Part shown: positions 23,335 to 31,186 of the stretch, in pieces
How positions within the stretch are numbered: the stretch's first letter is position 1
Layout of the letters: every line of letters starts with the position of its first letter
Source: DSWT01 sp035415725
GTDB taxonomy: Bacteria; Chloroflexota; Anaerolineae; B4-G1; SLSP01
Reading direction: 5' to 3'
Length of the DNA stretch: 64,000 nucleotides
NCBI GenBank assembly: GCA_035415725.1
Contig: DAOOGN010000001.1
Location: forward strand, 62,001-126,000
The notes under the pieces: model-generated
What the model was told of the DNA's origin: nothing
What the model saw: the letters and a program-made list of their open reading frames with translations, nothing else
Databases searched by the model: none
Position numbers and translations under genes: made by a program

Positions 23335-25416
23335 ATGGATCGTGAGGTAGGACAAAGACTCGCCGACGTAGTTGCGACGTCGCATAAAAAACGACCGGCT
23401 CTGGGGATTGTGACCCATCAGATTTCTGGCGCAACGGCCTGGTGGCTCGGCGCGGCCGAAGTGGCGCGGCAGCAGGATGTGGACCTGTTTATCTTGAATG
23501 CCGGTAATGTAGGAGCGGAAGGCAACATCGACGATAACATTCCTTATGCAGTGCATCATCTGATCGATCCAGAACGTCTCGATGCGTTGATTTTAGTGCA
23601 GTGGTGGCCTGCACGCCAGGTCTTTGAAGCGTTCTACAACCGCTATTACCGCCCGTTGCCGGTGGTGAATCTGCACCGGCATTATGAAGGCTATCCCGGC
23701 GTTTCTGTGGATAACTCCAAGGGCATGATGAGCTTGCTGCGTCATCTCATCGAGGTCCACGGATATCGTCGTTTGGCCTACATCGCAGGTCCACCCGGCA
23801 ACCCTTCGGCGGAGACGCGTTATGCGGCTTATGTGGCGGCCCTGGCGGAATATGACATTCCTTTAGACGAAAACCTCATCGTTCCCGGTGATTTTTCCGC
23901 GCCGTCCGGGGCTAACGCCGTGCGTATGCTCCTGGACGAACGGGGTTTACGCCCGGCACTCGATTTTGAGGTCATCGTGGCCGCGAACGACTATATGGCT
24001 TTGACCGCCTTGGAGGAACTCCAACAGCGCGGCATCCGCGTCCCCCTGGACGTGGCGTTGGTCGGGTTCGATGACGTGGCCGATAGCGCCTATGCCATGC
24101 CGGCTTTGACCACGGTGCGTATGCCCAATTACGAAATGGGGCAAACGGCGGCTGAAATTGCCTTGGCGATGATAAAGGGAGAACCATTCGAGCCATATAC
24201 GCTGCTGCCGGGTGAAGTGGTCGTGCGTCAGTCGTGCGGCTGTTTCACCTCGCCGCTGGCCGACTCCAGCGAGTCGATCCAGATGCCGGTGGTCACTGGC
24301 GCGCCGCCCGCCGGTGGACCCCCAGACCTTGCCGGCGGCCCGCCTGGCGGTCCAACACCGGAACAACTCCAATATGCTATAGCTGAATTGTCGCAGAGCA
24401 TAGGGCCGGCTGGAGCGGTCCTCCAGGCCAACTGGGCTGAGGAGATCCTCACGGCCTTCAGTGCGGCGCTGGCCGTCCCGCCGGATGGTACATCGGCCGC
24501 TTCCCGACGCTTGTTGGGCGTCCTTTATGACATTCTGCGACGATTATACCTCCACGGTTACGATATGCTGGGGGTGGGGCGGACGATGCTTTTTGTACTG
24601 CGGCGCTGCATGCAGCCCACCTTGGCCGACTTTCAACAGATGCGGCGCGCCGAGAATGTTTGGCAGCATGCCATGGCTTTTATGACAGACGTGGCGCATC
24701 AGATGCAGTCGGTGCAACAACACGCTGCGGAGACTTACCTTGGGCAGTTGCACGCCATTGGCGAAAAGTTGATCACGACCTTCGATATGACACACTTGCT
24801 CGATTTGATCGCCCGCGAGCTGCCGCGGCTGGATATCCCCGGCTGCTACATCGCTTTGTACGAAGGGCCGCGACCTTCCCATGAAGAGGTCCGGCTGGTG
24901 ATGGCCTATAACGCCCAGGGACGTAACCCCCAGGGTGTCGAAGGGCGGCGTTACCGGGCGGGCAAGCTGTTGCCGGATGAACTGTTGTTGCCTGAGCGGC
25001 CAGCGATGTGGGTGGTGACACCTCTGTACTTTCAGGAAGTGGCGCTGGGTTTTGCGTTGTTTGAAGCGGAGAAGATGCCGGGCGAAGTGTATGAAACGTT
25101 GGGCCATCAGATCAGTAGTGCGTTGATGGGCTCGTTGTTGGTGCAGCAGCAGGAAGAAGCGCAGCGAGAAGCGGAGGCCGCGCGCCGGCGGGCGCAGGCG
25201 ACGTTGAGCGAGGTGTTGACCACCCGTTCCATAACTGACCAGGTGCGCCAGGCAGCAGACACCGAAGCTGTCCTGCGGGTGGCGTTGGAGTCGTTGAGCC
25301 AGGTGCTGGGTGCGACGATGGCGGTGGCCCGTCTGGGAACGCGCGAGCAGCTTCTGGAAGCCGCGGCCGGCGTCGAAACGCCGGAGTCTGTTACCGACAA
25401 AATTCTGGCACCATGA
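23335..25416 (+). CDS. Cytoplasmic LacI-type ligand-binding/GAF-like protein (693 aa)
   Basis: Residues 20-300 form a LacI/GalR-type effector-binding domain (Peripla_BP_3 fold): GIVTHQ, SVDNSKGMMSLLRHLIEVHGYRR, AANDYMALTALEELQQRG, VALVGFDD, closing with VVRQSCGC (about 296-303). There is no helix-turn-helix before it and no signal peptide, so it is a cytosolic sugar- or metabolite-type sensor rather than a repressor. A Gly/Pro-rich linker (325-345), a helical segment (350-470), a divergent GAF (475-600) and the terminal stub (about 625-680, TDQVRQAADTEAVLRVALESL) follow. Unlike its paralogues it has no canonical GAF. GGGGGAG lies 8 bases before the ATG. Confidence 0.82.
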   Translation: MDREVGQRLADVVATSHKKRPALGIVTHQISGATAWWLGAAEVARQQDVDLFILNAGNVGAEGNIDDNIPYAVHHLIDPERLDALILVQWWPARQVFEAFYNRYYRPLPVVNLHRHYEGYPGVSVDNSKGMMSLLRHLIEVHGYRRLAYIAGPPGNPSAETRYAAYVAALAEYDIPLDENLIVPGDFSAPSGANAVRMLLDERGLRPALDFEVIVAANDYMALTALEELQQRGIRVPLDVALVGFDDVADSAYAMPALTTVRMPNYEMGQTAAEIALAMIKGEPFEPYTLLPGEVVVRQSCGCFTSPLADSSESIQMPVVTGAPPAGGPPDLAGGPPGGPTPEQLQYAIAELSQSIGPAGAVLQANWAEEILTAFSAALAVPPDGTSAASRRLLGVLYDILRRLYLHGYDMLGVGRTMLFVLRRCMQPTLADFQQMRRAENVWQHAMAFMTDVAHQMQSVQQHAAETYLGQLHAIGEKLITTFDMTHLLDLIARELPRLDIPGCYIALYEGPRPSHEEVRLVMAYNAQGRNPQGVEGRRYRAGKLLPDELLLPERPAMWVVTPLYFQEVALGFALFEAEKMPGEVYETLGHQISSALMGSLLVQQQEEAQREAEAARRRAQATLSEVLTTRSITDQVRQAADTEAVLRVALESLSQVLGATMAVARLGTREQLLEAAAGVETPESVTDKILAP

Positions 25417-25545
25417 ACAAAAAAGTCCGGACTGTCGCCGTTCATCGGTCACCAGTGGTATGCAGAGACACGCAGGGTAGGAGAATTCGTGAAGTTCGTG
25501 GTGAAAATCATGTCTGACTCCGGCTTGTCCGGGTGAGGAGTAAGG
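25417..25545. other. Largest gap within the first half of the island
   Basis: These 129 bp hold no gene. The segment gtgaagttcgtggtgaaaa (from about 25489) resembles phrases repeated between genes elsewhere. A small CCGG-centred dyad at about 25512-25524 (CCGGCTTGTCCGG) precedes the ribosome site GAGGAG of the next gene. No clear promoter is seen, so read-through from upstream is possible. Confidence 0.5.
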
Positions 25546-28500
25546 ATGGCGCATCAGGCAAGAACACGTGAAATATCCTCTTCTGAAACGGTTCGTGACG
25601 CTCGTCGCGAGGCGACAACACGTCCTACCATTGGACTGCTGGTTGCCGAAACCTCCTCGTTGTGGGGGCAGTCGCTGTTGCAGGGTGTGACGGATGCCGC
25701 TGAGGCGTTGGATGTGAATCTGTTATGCTTCGTGAGCAGTACGCTGCCGGGAGAAAATGTTGAGGATGGCAAAAACATCTTCGACTTGATCGATCCTGAT
25801 TTCCTGGATGGTATTATTGTATCGGGTAACATTGCTTATGCAACAAAACCCGAAACACTTCATGCCTTTATCGCTAGACTCAGAAGTGTTCTTCCTCTCG
25901 TGGGTATCGTGATGGTCCATGAAGGCCTCCCCTCTGTTCTGGTCGATGGCTTCAGTGGCATGTATGCTATGATCAAGCACTTGATCGAGGTCCATGGATG
26001 TCGCCGGTTGGCCTTCATTCGTGGTCCCGTGGGCAACTTCGACGCCGACGAACGGTACCGCGCCTATACCACGCTGCTCGAAGAATATGGCATCCCGTTC
26101 AATCCTGACCTGGTTGAGGTGGGCAATTTTACGGAGGGGCGGGCAGCGATGAAAGCCTTATGGCCGCGCATGATGGCTATAGCGCGTGAAGAGGGAGAGA
26201 CAACGCCCTGGGCCGTCGTCTCTGCCAACGACGATATGGCAATCCAGGCGATAGAAACATTGCGGAGCTACGGTGTGCATATTCCTGAAGACGTACTTGT
26301 GGTGGGTTTTGACGACACGGTCGCGGCGCAGAATTTGGATGTTCCCCTGACGACAGCGCGGCAGCCGACTCCGACGATGGGGCGGCTGGCCGTGGAGCTG
26401 ATGGTGCAACGGCTGCGTGGAGAAGCGGTGCCGGAGAGAGTGATGGTGCCCGCTGAAATGATAGTGCGTCGCTCATGTGGCTGTCTGCCTGAAGCTGTGT
26501 TGCAAATCCCCGTTCAGGCGACAATGAAGGTCACCGGCGAGCCTCTCCCGGTCTTCACCGGAGTACCCGAGCCGCTATGGAATGCTTTTATGGCTGCGGT
26601 GAATGGACAGCCGGCTGAGGGTTTTCTGACCTTGTTCGATCAGGCCTTGCGTCAGACGCAATATGAAAGCCAACGCCTGGCAGACTGGCAATTTGTTCTC
26701 ACGGAGATGCGGCGGCACACCTTGACCTACCTGAGCGATCCCGACGCCCGCGGTCGCGCCGAGAACCTTTTCCAGCAAGCCCGTTTGTTAGTGGGAGAAG
26801 CTGAAAGACAACAGGAAGCATACCGCCGACAACGCTTTGAACGGCAAGAAACACTTCTATCTCAGATTGACAATACATTGCGGGCGACTTTGCACTTGCC
26901 GGAATTGGCGTCGGCTTTGAACGGATTATTCCCGGCTATTGGCATCGAATGTTGTTTCGCCTCGTTGTATGACGCCAGAGATGCTGCGACCCAATATGCA
27001 CGTTTGCTTTTTGCCTACGACACTTCCTGCGCCGACGGCGCTCCACAAGTCGAGTTGTATACCGACGGGCCGCTGTTCCCGTCGCAACAGTTGGTTCCGC
27101 GGAAAATTGTGGTTGAAGAACACCGGCGGACTCTCCTGGTGATAGGGCTTGCCTTGCAGGAGCAGCAGCTTGGCTTTATGGTGGTGTGGGGTGGCCCCCA
27201 ATGGCAAGTGTATCCACGCCTGGCACAGCGTTTGAGCGATGTCATCTTCAGGGCGACGCTGATGCGGGAGCAGGAGCGCGCCCGGCATGAAGCGCTGGAA
27301 GCGGAGCGGCGGGCAGAAGAGTCACTGCGGGATGCGTTGGTGGCGCAGCGACGTTACGTTCATGGCGCGTGGCAGGAACGTGCGGAACCCGTCGGGGGTT
27401 ATATGTACTCCCCCGACGCGCAGGGGGTGACTGACAGCGCCTGGCTGCCGGAGATGACGGATGCCGTGCAACGCGGTGACGTGGTGGTGACGCAGGACAG
27501 CACTGGCGGGCAAACCCTGGCTGTGCCGGTGACATTGTACGGGGAAGAAATGATCGGGGTTTTGGGATTCAAGGCTACGGATGCTGTGCCCTGGAGTGAG
27601 GAGCATATCACCCTCGTCCGCACCATCGCTGCAGAAGTGGCCCTGGCATTGGAAACGCAGCGACTGCTGTCTGAAGTGCAACGGCGCGCTTCCCGGCTCC
27701 TCGCGGCGGCGGAGATTTCACGGGTAGCGACTTCCATTCTCACCCTGGACGAATTGCTGCCACAAGCCGTGAACTTGATCCGTGAGCGGTTCGATTTGTA
27801 TTATGCGGGTATTTTTCTGGTCGATGAGGACCGGCGGTGGGCTGTCTTGCGCGCCGGAACCGGTGAGGCCGGGCGTATGATGTTGGAACGCAACCACCGC
27901 CTGGAAGTCGGTGGCGCTTCGATGATCGGCATGTGTGTGGCCCAAGGTGAGGCGCGCATCACGTTTGATACGCGCCACGAAGCCATCCATCGTCACAACC
28001 CCCTGTTGCCCGACACCCGCTCGGAACTGGCGTTGCCGCTGTTCAGTCGCGGCCGCGTGATCGGCGCCATGACCATCCAGGATACACGGCCGGGCGCTTT
28101 CACCCGTGAAGACATCACCACGCTGCAAACGATGGCCGATCAACTCGCCAATGCTATTGAGAACGCTATGTTACTGCGCCGTATGGAGCAGAATATGCAC
28201 GAACTGGAGGCGGCATCGGGGCGTTTGACCCGCGAGTCGTGGCAAAACTTCCTGGCAAATTATCGGCGGACCTTTGGCTATCGCTATCGTCTAATCGACG
28301 TTGAGCCGACGCATGACCTGTCACCCGTAGCGCAGACGGCCCTCGAACAACAGGTGCCGGTCGTGACGACGGTGGCGGCAGAGTCTGAGGATGGGCGCGT
28401 GCAAGGCGCGTTGAGTGTGCCCCTCCGGGTGCGCAACGAAGTCATAGGAGTGCTTGACCTGCGCTTTGAGAATGCCGTTGTCTCCCCCGAAGCTATCAGT

Positions 28501-28755
28501 CTGGTGGAGGAGGTAGCTGCCCGCTTGGGTTCGGCTTTAGAGAGCGCCCGCCTGCTCGAAGAATCGCGCCGCGCTGCCGCGCGGGAGCAAACCACGGCCA
28601 GAGTCACCAGCAGTCTGCGCGAGAGGCTGGAGATGGATGCTGTGCTGAAGAATGCGGCGCGCGAGTTGCGCGCGGCGTTGGACCTGTCGCGGGTGGCGGT
28701 ACGTTTGGCCCCCCCCATGACGGAAGGGACCTCCCAGGAGACCAATGCAGGATGA
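25546..28755 (+). CDS. LacI-type domain-GAF-GAF sensor protein (1069 aa)
   Basis: A cytosolic LacI-type effector domain (28-312; SANDDMAIQAIETLRSYG, VLVVGFDD, VRRSCGC) is followed by the helical segment shared by all five LacI-type proteins here (RGRAENLFQQARLLVGEAE, about 400-420) and a divergent GAF (440-560). An abbreviated GAF follows (about 600-700, HGAWQERAEPVGG). A canonical GAF (720-880) has WAVLRAGTGEAG, SMIGMCV and DTRSELALPL. The usual C-terminal pair of abbreviated GAF (895-1000) and stub (1009-1060) closes the protein. It is the only family member with an abbreviated GAF on both sides of the canonical one. GAGGAG before the ATG supports the start. No output domain. Confidence 0.82.
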   Translation: MAHQARTREISSSETVRDARREATTRPTIGLLVAETSSLWGQSLLQGVTDAAEALDVNLLCFVSSTLPGENVEDGKNIFDLIDPDFLDGIIVSGNIAYATKPETLHAFIARLRSVLPLVGIVMVHEGLPSVLVDGFSGMYAMIKHLIEVHGCRRLAFIRGPVGNFDADERYRAYTTLLEEYGIPFNPDLVEVGNFTEGRAAMKALWPRMMAIAREEGETTPWAVVSANDDMAIQAIETLRSYGVHIPEDVLVVGFDDTVAAQNLDVPLTTARQPTPTMGRLAVELMVQRLRGEAVPERVMVPAEMIVRRSCGCLPEAVLQIPVQATMKVTGEPLPVFTGVPEPLWNAFMAAVNGQPAEGFLTLFDQALRQTQYESQRLADWQFVLTEMRRHTLTYLSDPDARGRAENLFQQARLLVGEAERQQEAYRRQRFERQETLLSQIDNTLRATLHLPELASALNGLFPAIGIECCFASLYDARDAATQYARLLFAYDTSCADGAPQVELYTDGPLFPSQQLVPRKIVVEEHRRTLLVIGLALQEQQLGFMVVWGGPQWQVYPRLAQRLSDVIFRATLMREQERARHEALEAERRAEESLRDALVAQRRYVHGAWQERAEPVGGYMYSPDAQGVTDSAWLPEMTDAVQRGDVVVTQDSTGGQTLAVPVTLYGEEMIGVLGFKATDAVPWSEEHITLVRTIAAEVALALETQRLLSEVQRRASRLLAAAEISRVATSILTLDELLPQAVNLIRERFDLYYAGIFLVDEDRRWAVLRAGTGEAGRMMLERNHRLEVGGASMIGMCVAQGEARITFDTRHEAIHRHNPLLPDTRSELALPLFSRGRVIGAMTIQDTRPGAFTREDITTLQTMADQLANAIENAMLLRRMEQNMHELEAASGRLTRESWQNFLANYRRTFGYRYRLIDVEPTHDLSPVAQTALEQQVPVVTTVAAESEDGRVQGALSVPLRVRNEVIGVLDLRFENAVVSPEAISLVEEVAARLGSALESARLLEESRRAAAREQTTARVTSSLRERLEMDAVLKNAARELRAALDLSRVAVRLAPPMTEGTSQETNAG

Positions 28756-28780
28756 GAGGACCACAGCACAGCCACATTTG

Positions 28781-28829
28781 GCTGATAGCTGACCGCTGAG
28801 GGCTAATCGCTGAAGGCTAATCGCTGAAG
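28781..28829. repeat. Seven heptamers that supply a ribosome-binding site
   Basis: gctgata, gctgacc, gctgagg, gctaatc, gctgaag, gctaatc, gctgaag run without gaps. The last unit plus the following bases gives GAAGGA, the only Shine-Dalgarno-like sequence before the ATG at 28841. Confidence 0.85.
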
Positions 28830-28840
28830 GAAATGAAACG

Positions 28841-31186
28841 ATGACATTCAAGTTTGGAAACTGGCCTATCTTTTACAAGATCATGTTTACCATCATGATC
28901 ATCGTGTTTTTCGCCTTGACGATCACGACGGCTATCCACGTCAATGTCCTGCGCACACAGATGCGTGAACAGATCGGGGCGCAATTTGCATCGCTGGCAG
29001 ACACGCGGGTGGAATATATCGTGGACACGCTTACAGAGCAGATCACCCTGCTACGCAGCATCGCTCTCGATAGCACGGTTGTGGGAACGCTGGAAACGGC
29101 TAATGCACGCTACAGTGATGATGCGTCGACCAATGAGTACATGTTGCTTGACACCGACCGCCAGTGGATTGCTGCGCCCGATGACAGCGCTCTGGTGCAA
29201 TCCATCGTCGATCCCACGCAAAATGCGTTGACGGCGCAGTTGCTCGCCCACGCGGAGACCTTGGCGACTTATGGCGAAGTTCTCATAACTGATCGCTACG
29301 GGGGACTGGTCGCCGCGACACGGCGGACCACGGATTACTATCAGGCCGATGAAGACTGGTGGCAGGCCGTGTATGCCGGCGGCAGAGGCGCCTTTTACAT
29401 CGGCCAACCGGCTTATGATGAGAGTGCCGGGTACATCGCGGTCAATCTGGCCGTGCCGATCTATTCCCCTCAAAATCGGGTGCTGATCGGTGTGTTACGT
29501 TCTACTCTGAACATGGATCTCATCTATCAAGCCATGAAGCCATGGGGGGAAACTACCGTAACCCTTGTTAATGAAGACCGCGTGATTCTGGCCGATTCGA
29601 ACCCCCAGCGCGTGGGGCAAAGCATACCTTCCTCGTGGCCGGTGCGCACGGGCAGTATCGGCGCGACGTGGCTGGAGGCCCGCGACGACGCCGGCCAGGT
29701 GTTGTTGATCGGGCGCGCGGCGACAGCCGATGCCGCCGTCGATGGCGAGATGGCGGCGGCGATTCGCCCCTTGGGATGGTCGCTGTTCATTTACCAGCCC
29801 CAGGCCGTTGCCTTGGCTCCGCTCACCCGGGCGATCTGGCTTGACGTGGGAGTTGCCATCCTCCTTGTTCTTCTGGCGGCGCTCGCCGCCGTGCTAATAT
29901 CACGGCGGCTGGTCAACCCCCTGGTGCAGATCCTTGCTGTGGTGCGGCAATGGATGGCCGGCGACCGCACGCAGCGCGCCCCGGTCTACGGGCACGACGA
30001 GACCGGTGAATTGGCCACCTCATGGAACCAAATGGCCGATGAAATCCGGCAACTGGAACAGGCAGCCGCGCACCGTTTGGCAGAGCGTGAAAGCGAACAG
30101 AAGCGACGGGCCCGTGATCTGAACGTGACGACGCTGGTGGGGAATGTCATCTCCGTGACCTCGAACTTACCAGAATTGCTCCCCAAAGTGGCCGATCTTA
30201 TACGTGAGCAGTTTGAACTGTACTACGTAGGACTGTTTTTGCTGGACGATACCGCTGAATGGGCCGTGTTCTATGCCGGAACCGGTGATGTCGGTAAACG
30301 CCGCTTGGCGCAAGAATATCGGGTGCAATCTACGCAAGGACTGGTGGGACGTTGTGTGGCCGGTGGAAGTGCTCTTGTCGTCCGTGAAGATGAGGCGGAT
30401 AGCGATCTGGTGGATAAGTCGGGACTGCCGGATACGCGCGCGGCCGTGGCCCTGCCGTTGCGCTCGCGGGGACAGATCCTCGGCGCTATCGAAGCCCATA
30501 GCTATCAACGCGATGCCTTTGACGCCGAAAGCATCATTGTCTTGCAAACGATTGCCGATCAAGTGGCGGTGGCGATTGACGGTTTGCGCCTGTATGCCGA
30601 ACGCCAGGAAGCAATGGAGAGTCTCCAGCGCGCTTACGGTGAAGCCGCCCGCGAAGCATGGACGGCGCTGTTGTTGGGCCGCGCCGCCGGAGCAGAAGGT
30701 TATCAGGCGGAGATCAGAGGCCTGGCGGCGTTGCCTCCCACGCCGCCGGATACCTGGCGTGCCGACGCCCGGGTGGCCTGGAAGGAAGGACGTGTTGTCA
30801 CGGGTGTGGAAGAGAACGGCGAGGCCGTTTTGGCATTGCCGATTCGTCTGCGCGATGAGGTCATCGGCGTGATTGATGTGAGCAAGCGTAAGGATGCCGG
30901 TGATTGGTTGCCGGAAGAAATCTCTCACCTGGAAGAACTGGTCGAACAGGTGGGATTGACGTTAGAGAGTTCCCGGTTTTATCAGGAATCGCAACGCGCC
31001 GCCGCGCGCGAACAACTCTTGCGTGAAATCTCGGAGCGCATTCGTGTCGCCGTCGATGTGGACTCGGTGATGCGCATTGCCGCCAGGGAAATCGGCGACG
31101 TGTTACAACGCCCGGTCTTCGTCTATATTGCAGATGAATCACAACGTTCAACGCCGGCGGGTACGGCCCCGGGAGTACAACCATGA
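28841..31186 (+). CDS. Cache-HAMP-GAF sensor protein (781 aa)
   Basis: TM1 (9-31) and TM2 (about 335-355) enclose an extracytoplasmic dCache-like sensor (ADEDWWQAVYAGGRGAFYIG is a typical dCache segment). HAMP (356-410, DETGELATSWNQM) leads into a GAF (426-590) with WAVFYAGTGDVG and GLVGRCV. The abbreviated GAF (605-710, starting AREAWTALLLG) and the stub (720-775, RIRVAVDVDSVMRIAAREIG) end the protein without a kinase or other output. The layout is that of a chemoreceptor or sensor-kinase front end minus the catalytic part. Its ATG follows a heptamer repeat. The stop overlaps the next start (ATGA). Confidence 0.83.
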   Translation: MTFKFGNWPIFYKIMFTIMIIVFFALTITTAIHVNVLRTQMREQIGAQFASLADTRVEYIVDTLTEQITLLRSIALDSTVVGTLETANARYSDDASTNEYMLLDTDRQWIAAPDDSALVQSIVDPTQNALTAQLLAHAETLATYGEVLITDRYGGLVAATRRTTDYYQADEDWWQAVYAGGRGAFYIGQPAYDESAGYIAVNLAVPIYSPQNRVLIGVLRSTLNMDLIYQAMKPWGETTVTLVNEDRVILADSNPQRVGQSIPSSWPVRTGSIGATWLEARDDAGQVLLIGRAATADAAVDGEMAAAIRPLGWSLFIYQPQAVALAPLTRAIWLDVGVAILLVLLAALAAVLISRRLVNPLVQILAVVRQWMAGDRTQRAPVYGHDETGELATSWNQMADEIRQLEQAAAHRLAERESEQKRRARDLNVTTLVGNVISVTSNLPELLPKVADLIREQFELYYVGLFLLDDTAEWAVFYAGTGDVGKRRLAQEYRVQSTQGLVGRCVAGGSALVVREDEADSDLVDKSGLPDTRAAVALPLRSRGQILGAIEAHSYQRDAFDAESIIVLQTIADQVAVAIDGLRLYAERQEAMESLQRAYGEAAREAWTALLLGRAAGAEGYQAEIRGLAALPPTPPDTWRADARVAWKEGRVVTGVEENGEAVLALPIRLRDEVIGVIDVSKRKDAGDWLPEEISHLEELVEQVGLTLESSRFYQESQRAAAREQLLREISERIRVAVDVDSVMRIAAREIGDVLQRPVFVYIADESQRSTPAGTAPGVQP

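Noticed and set aside
28781..28829. CRISPR-like repeats
   Set aside because: Units of 7 bases with no spacers; these are short tandem repeats.
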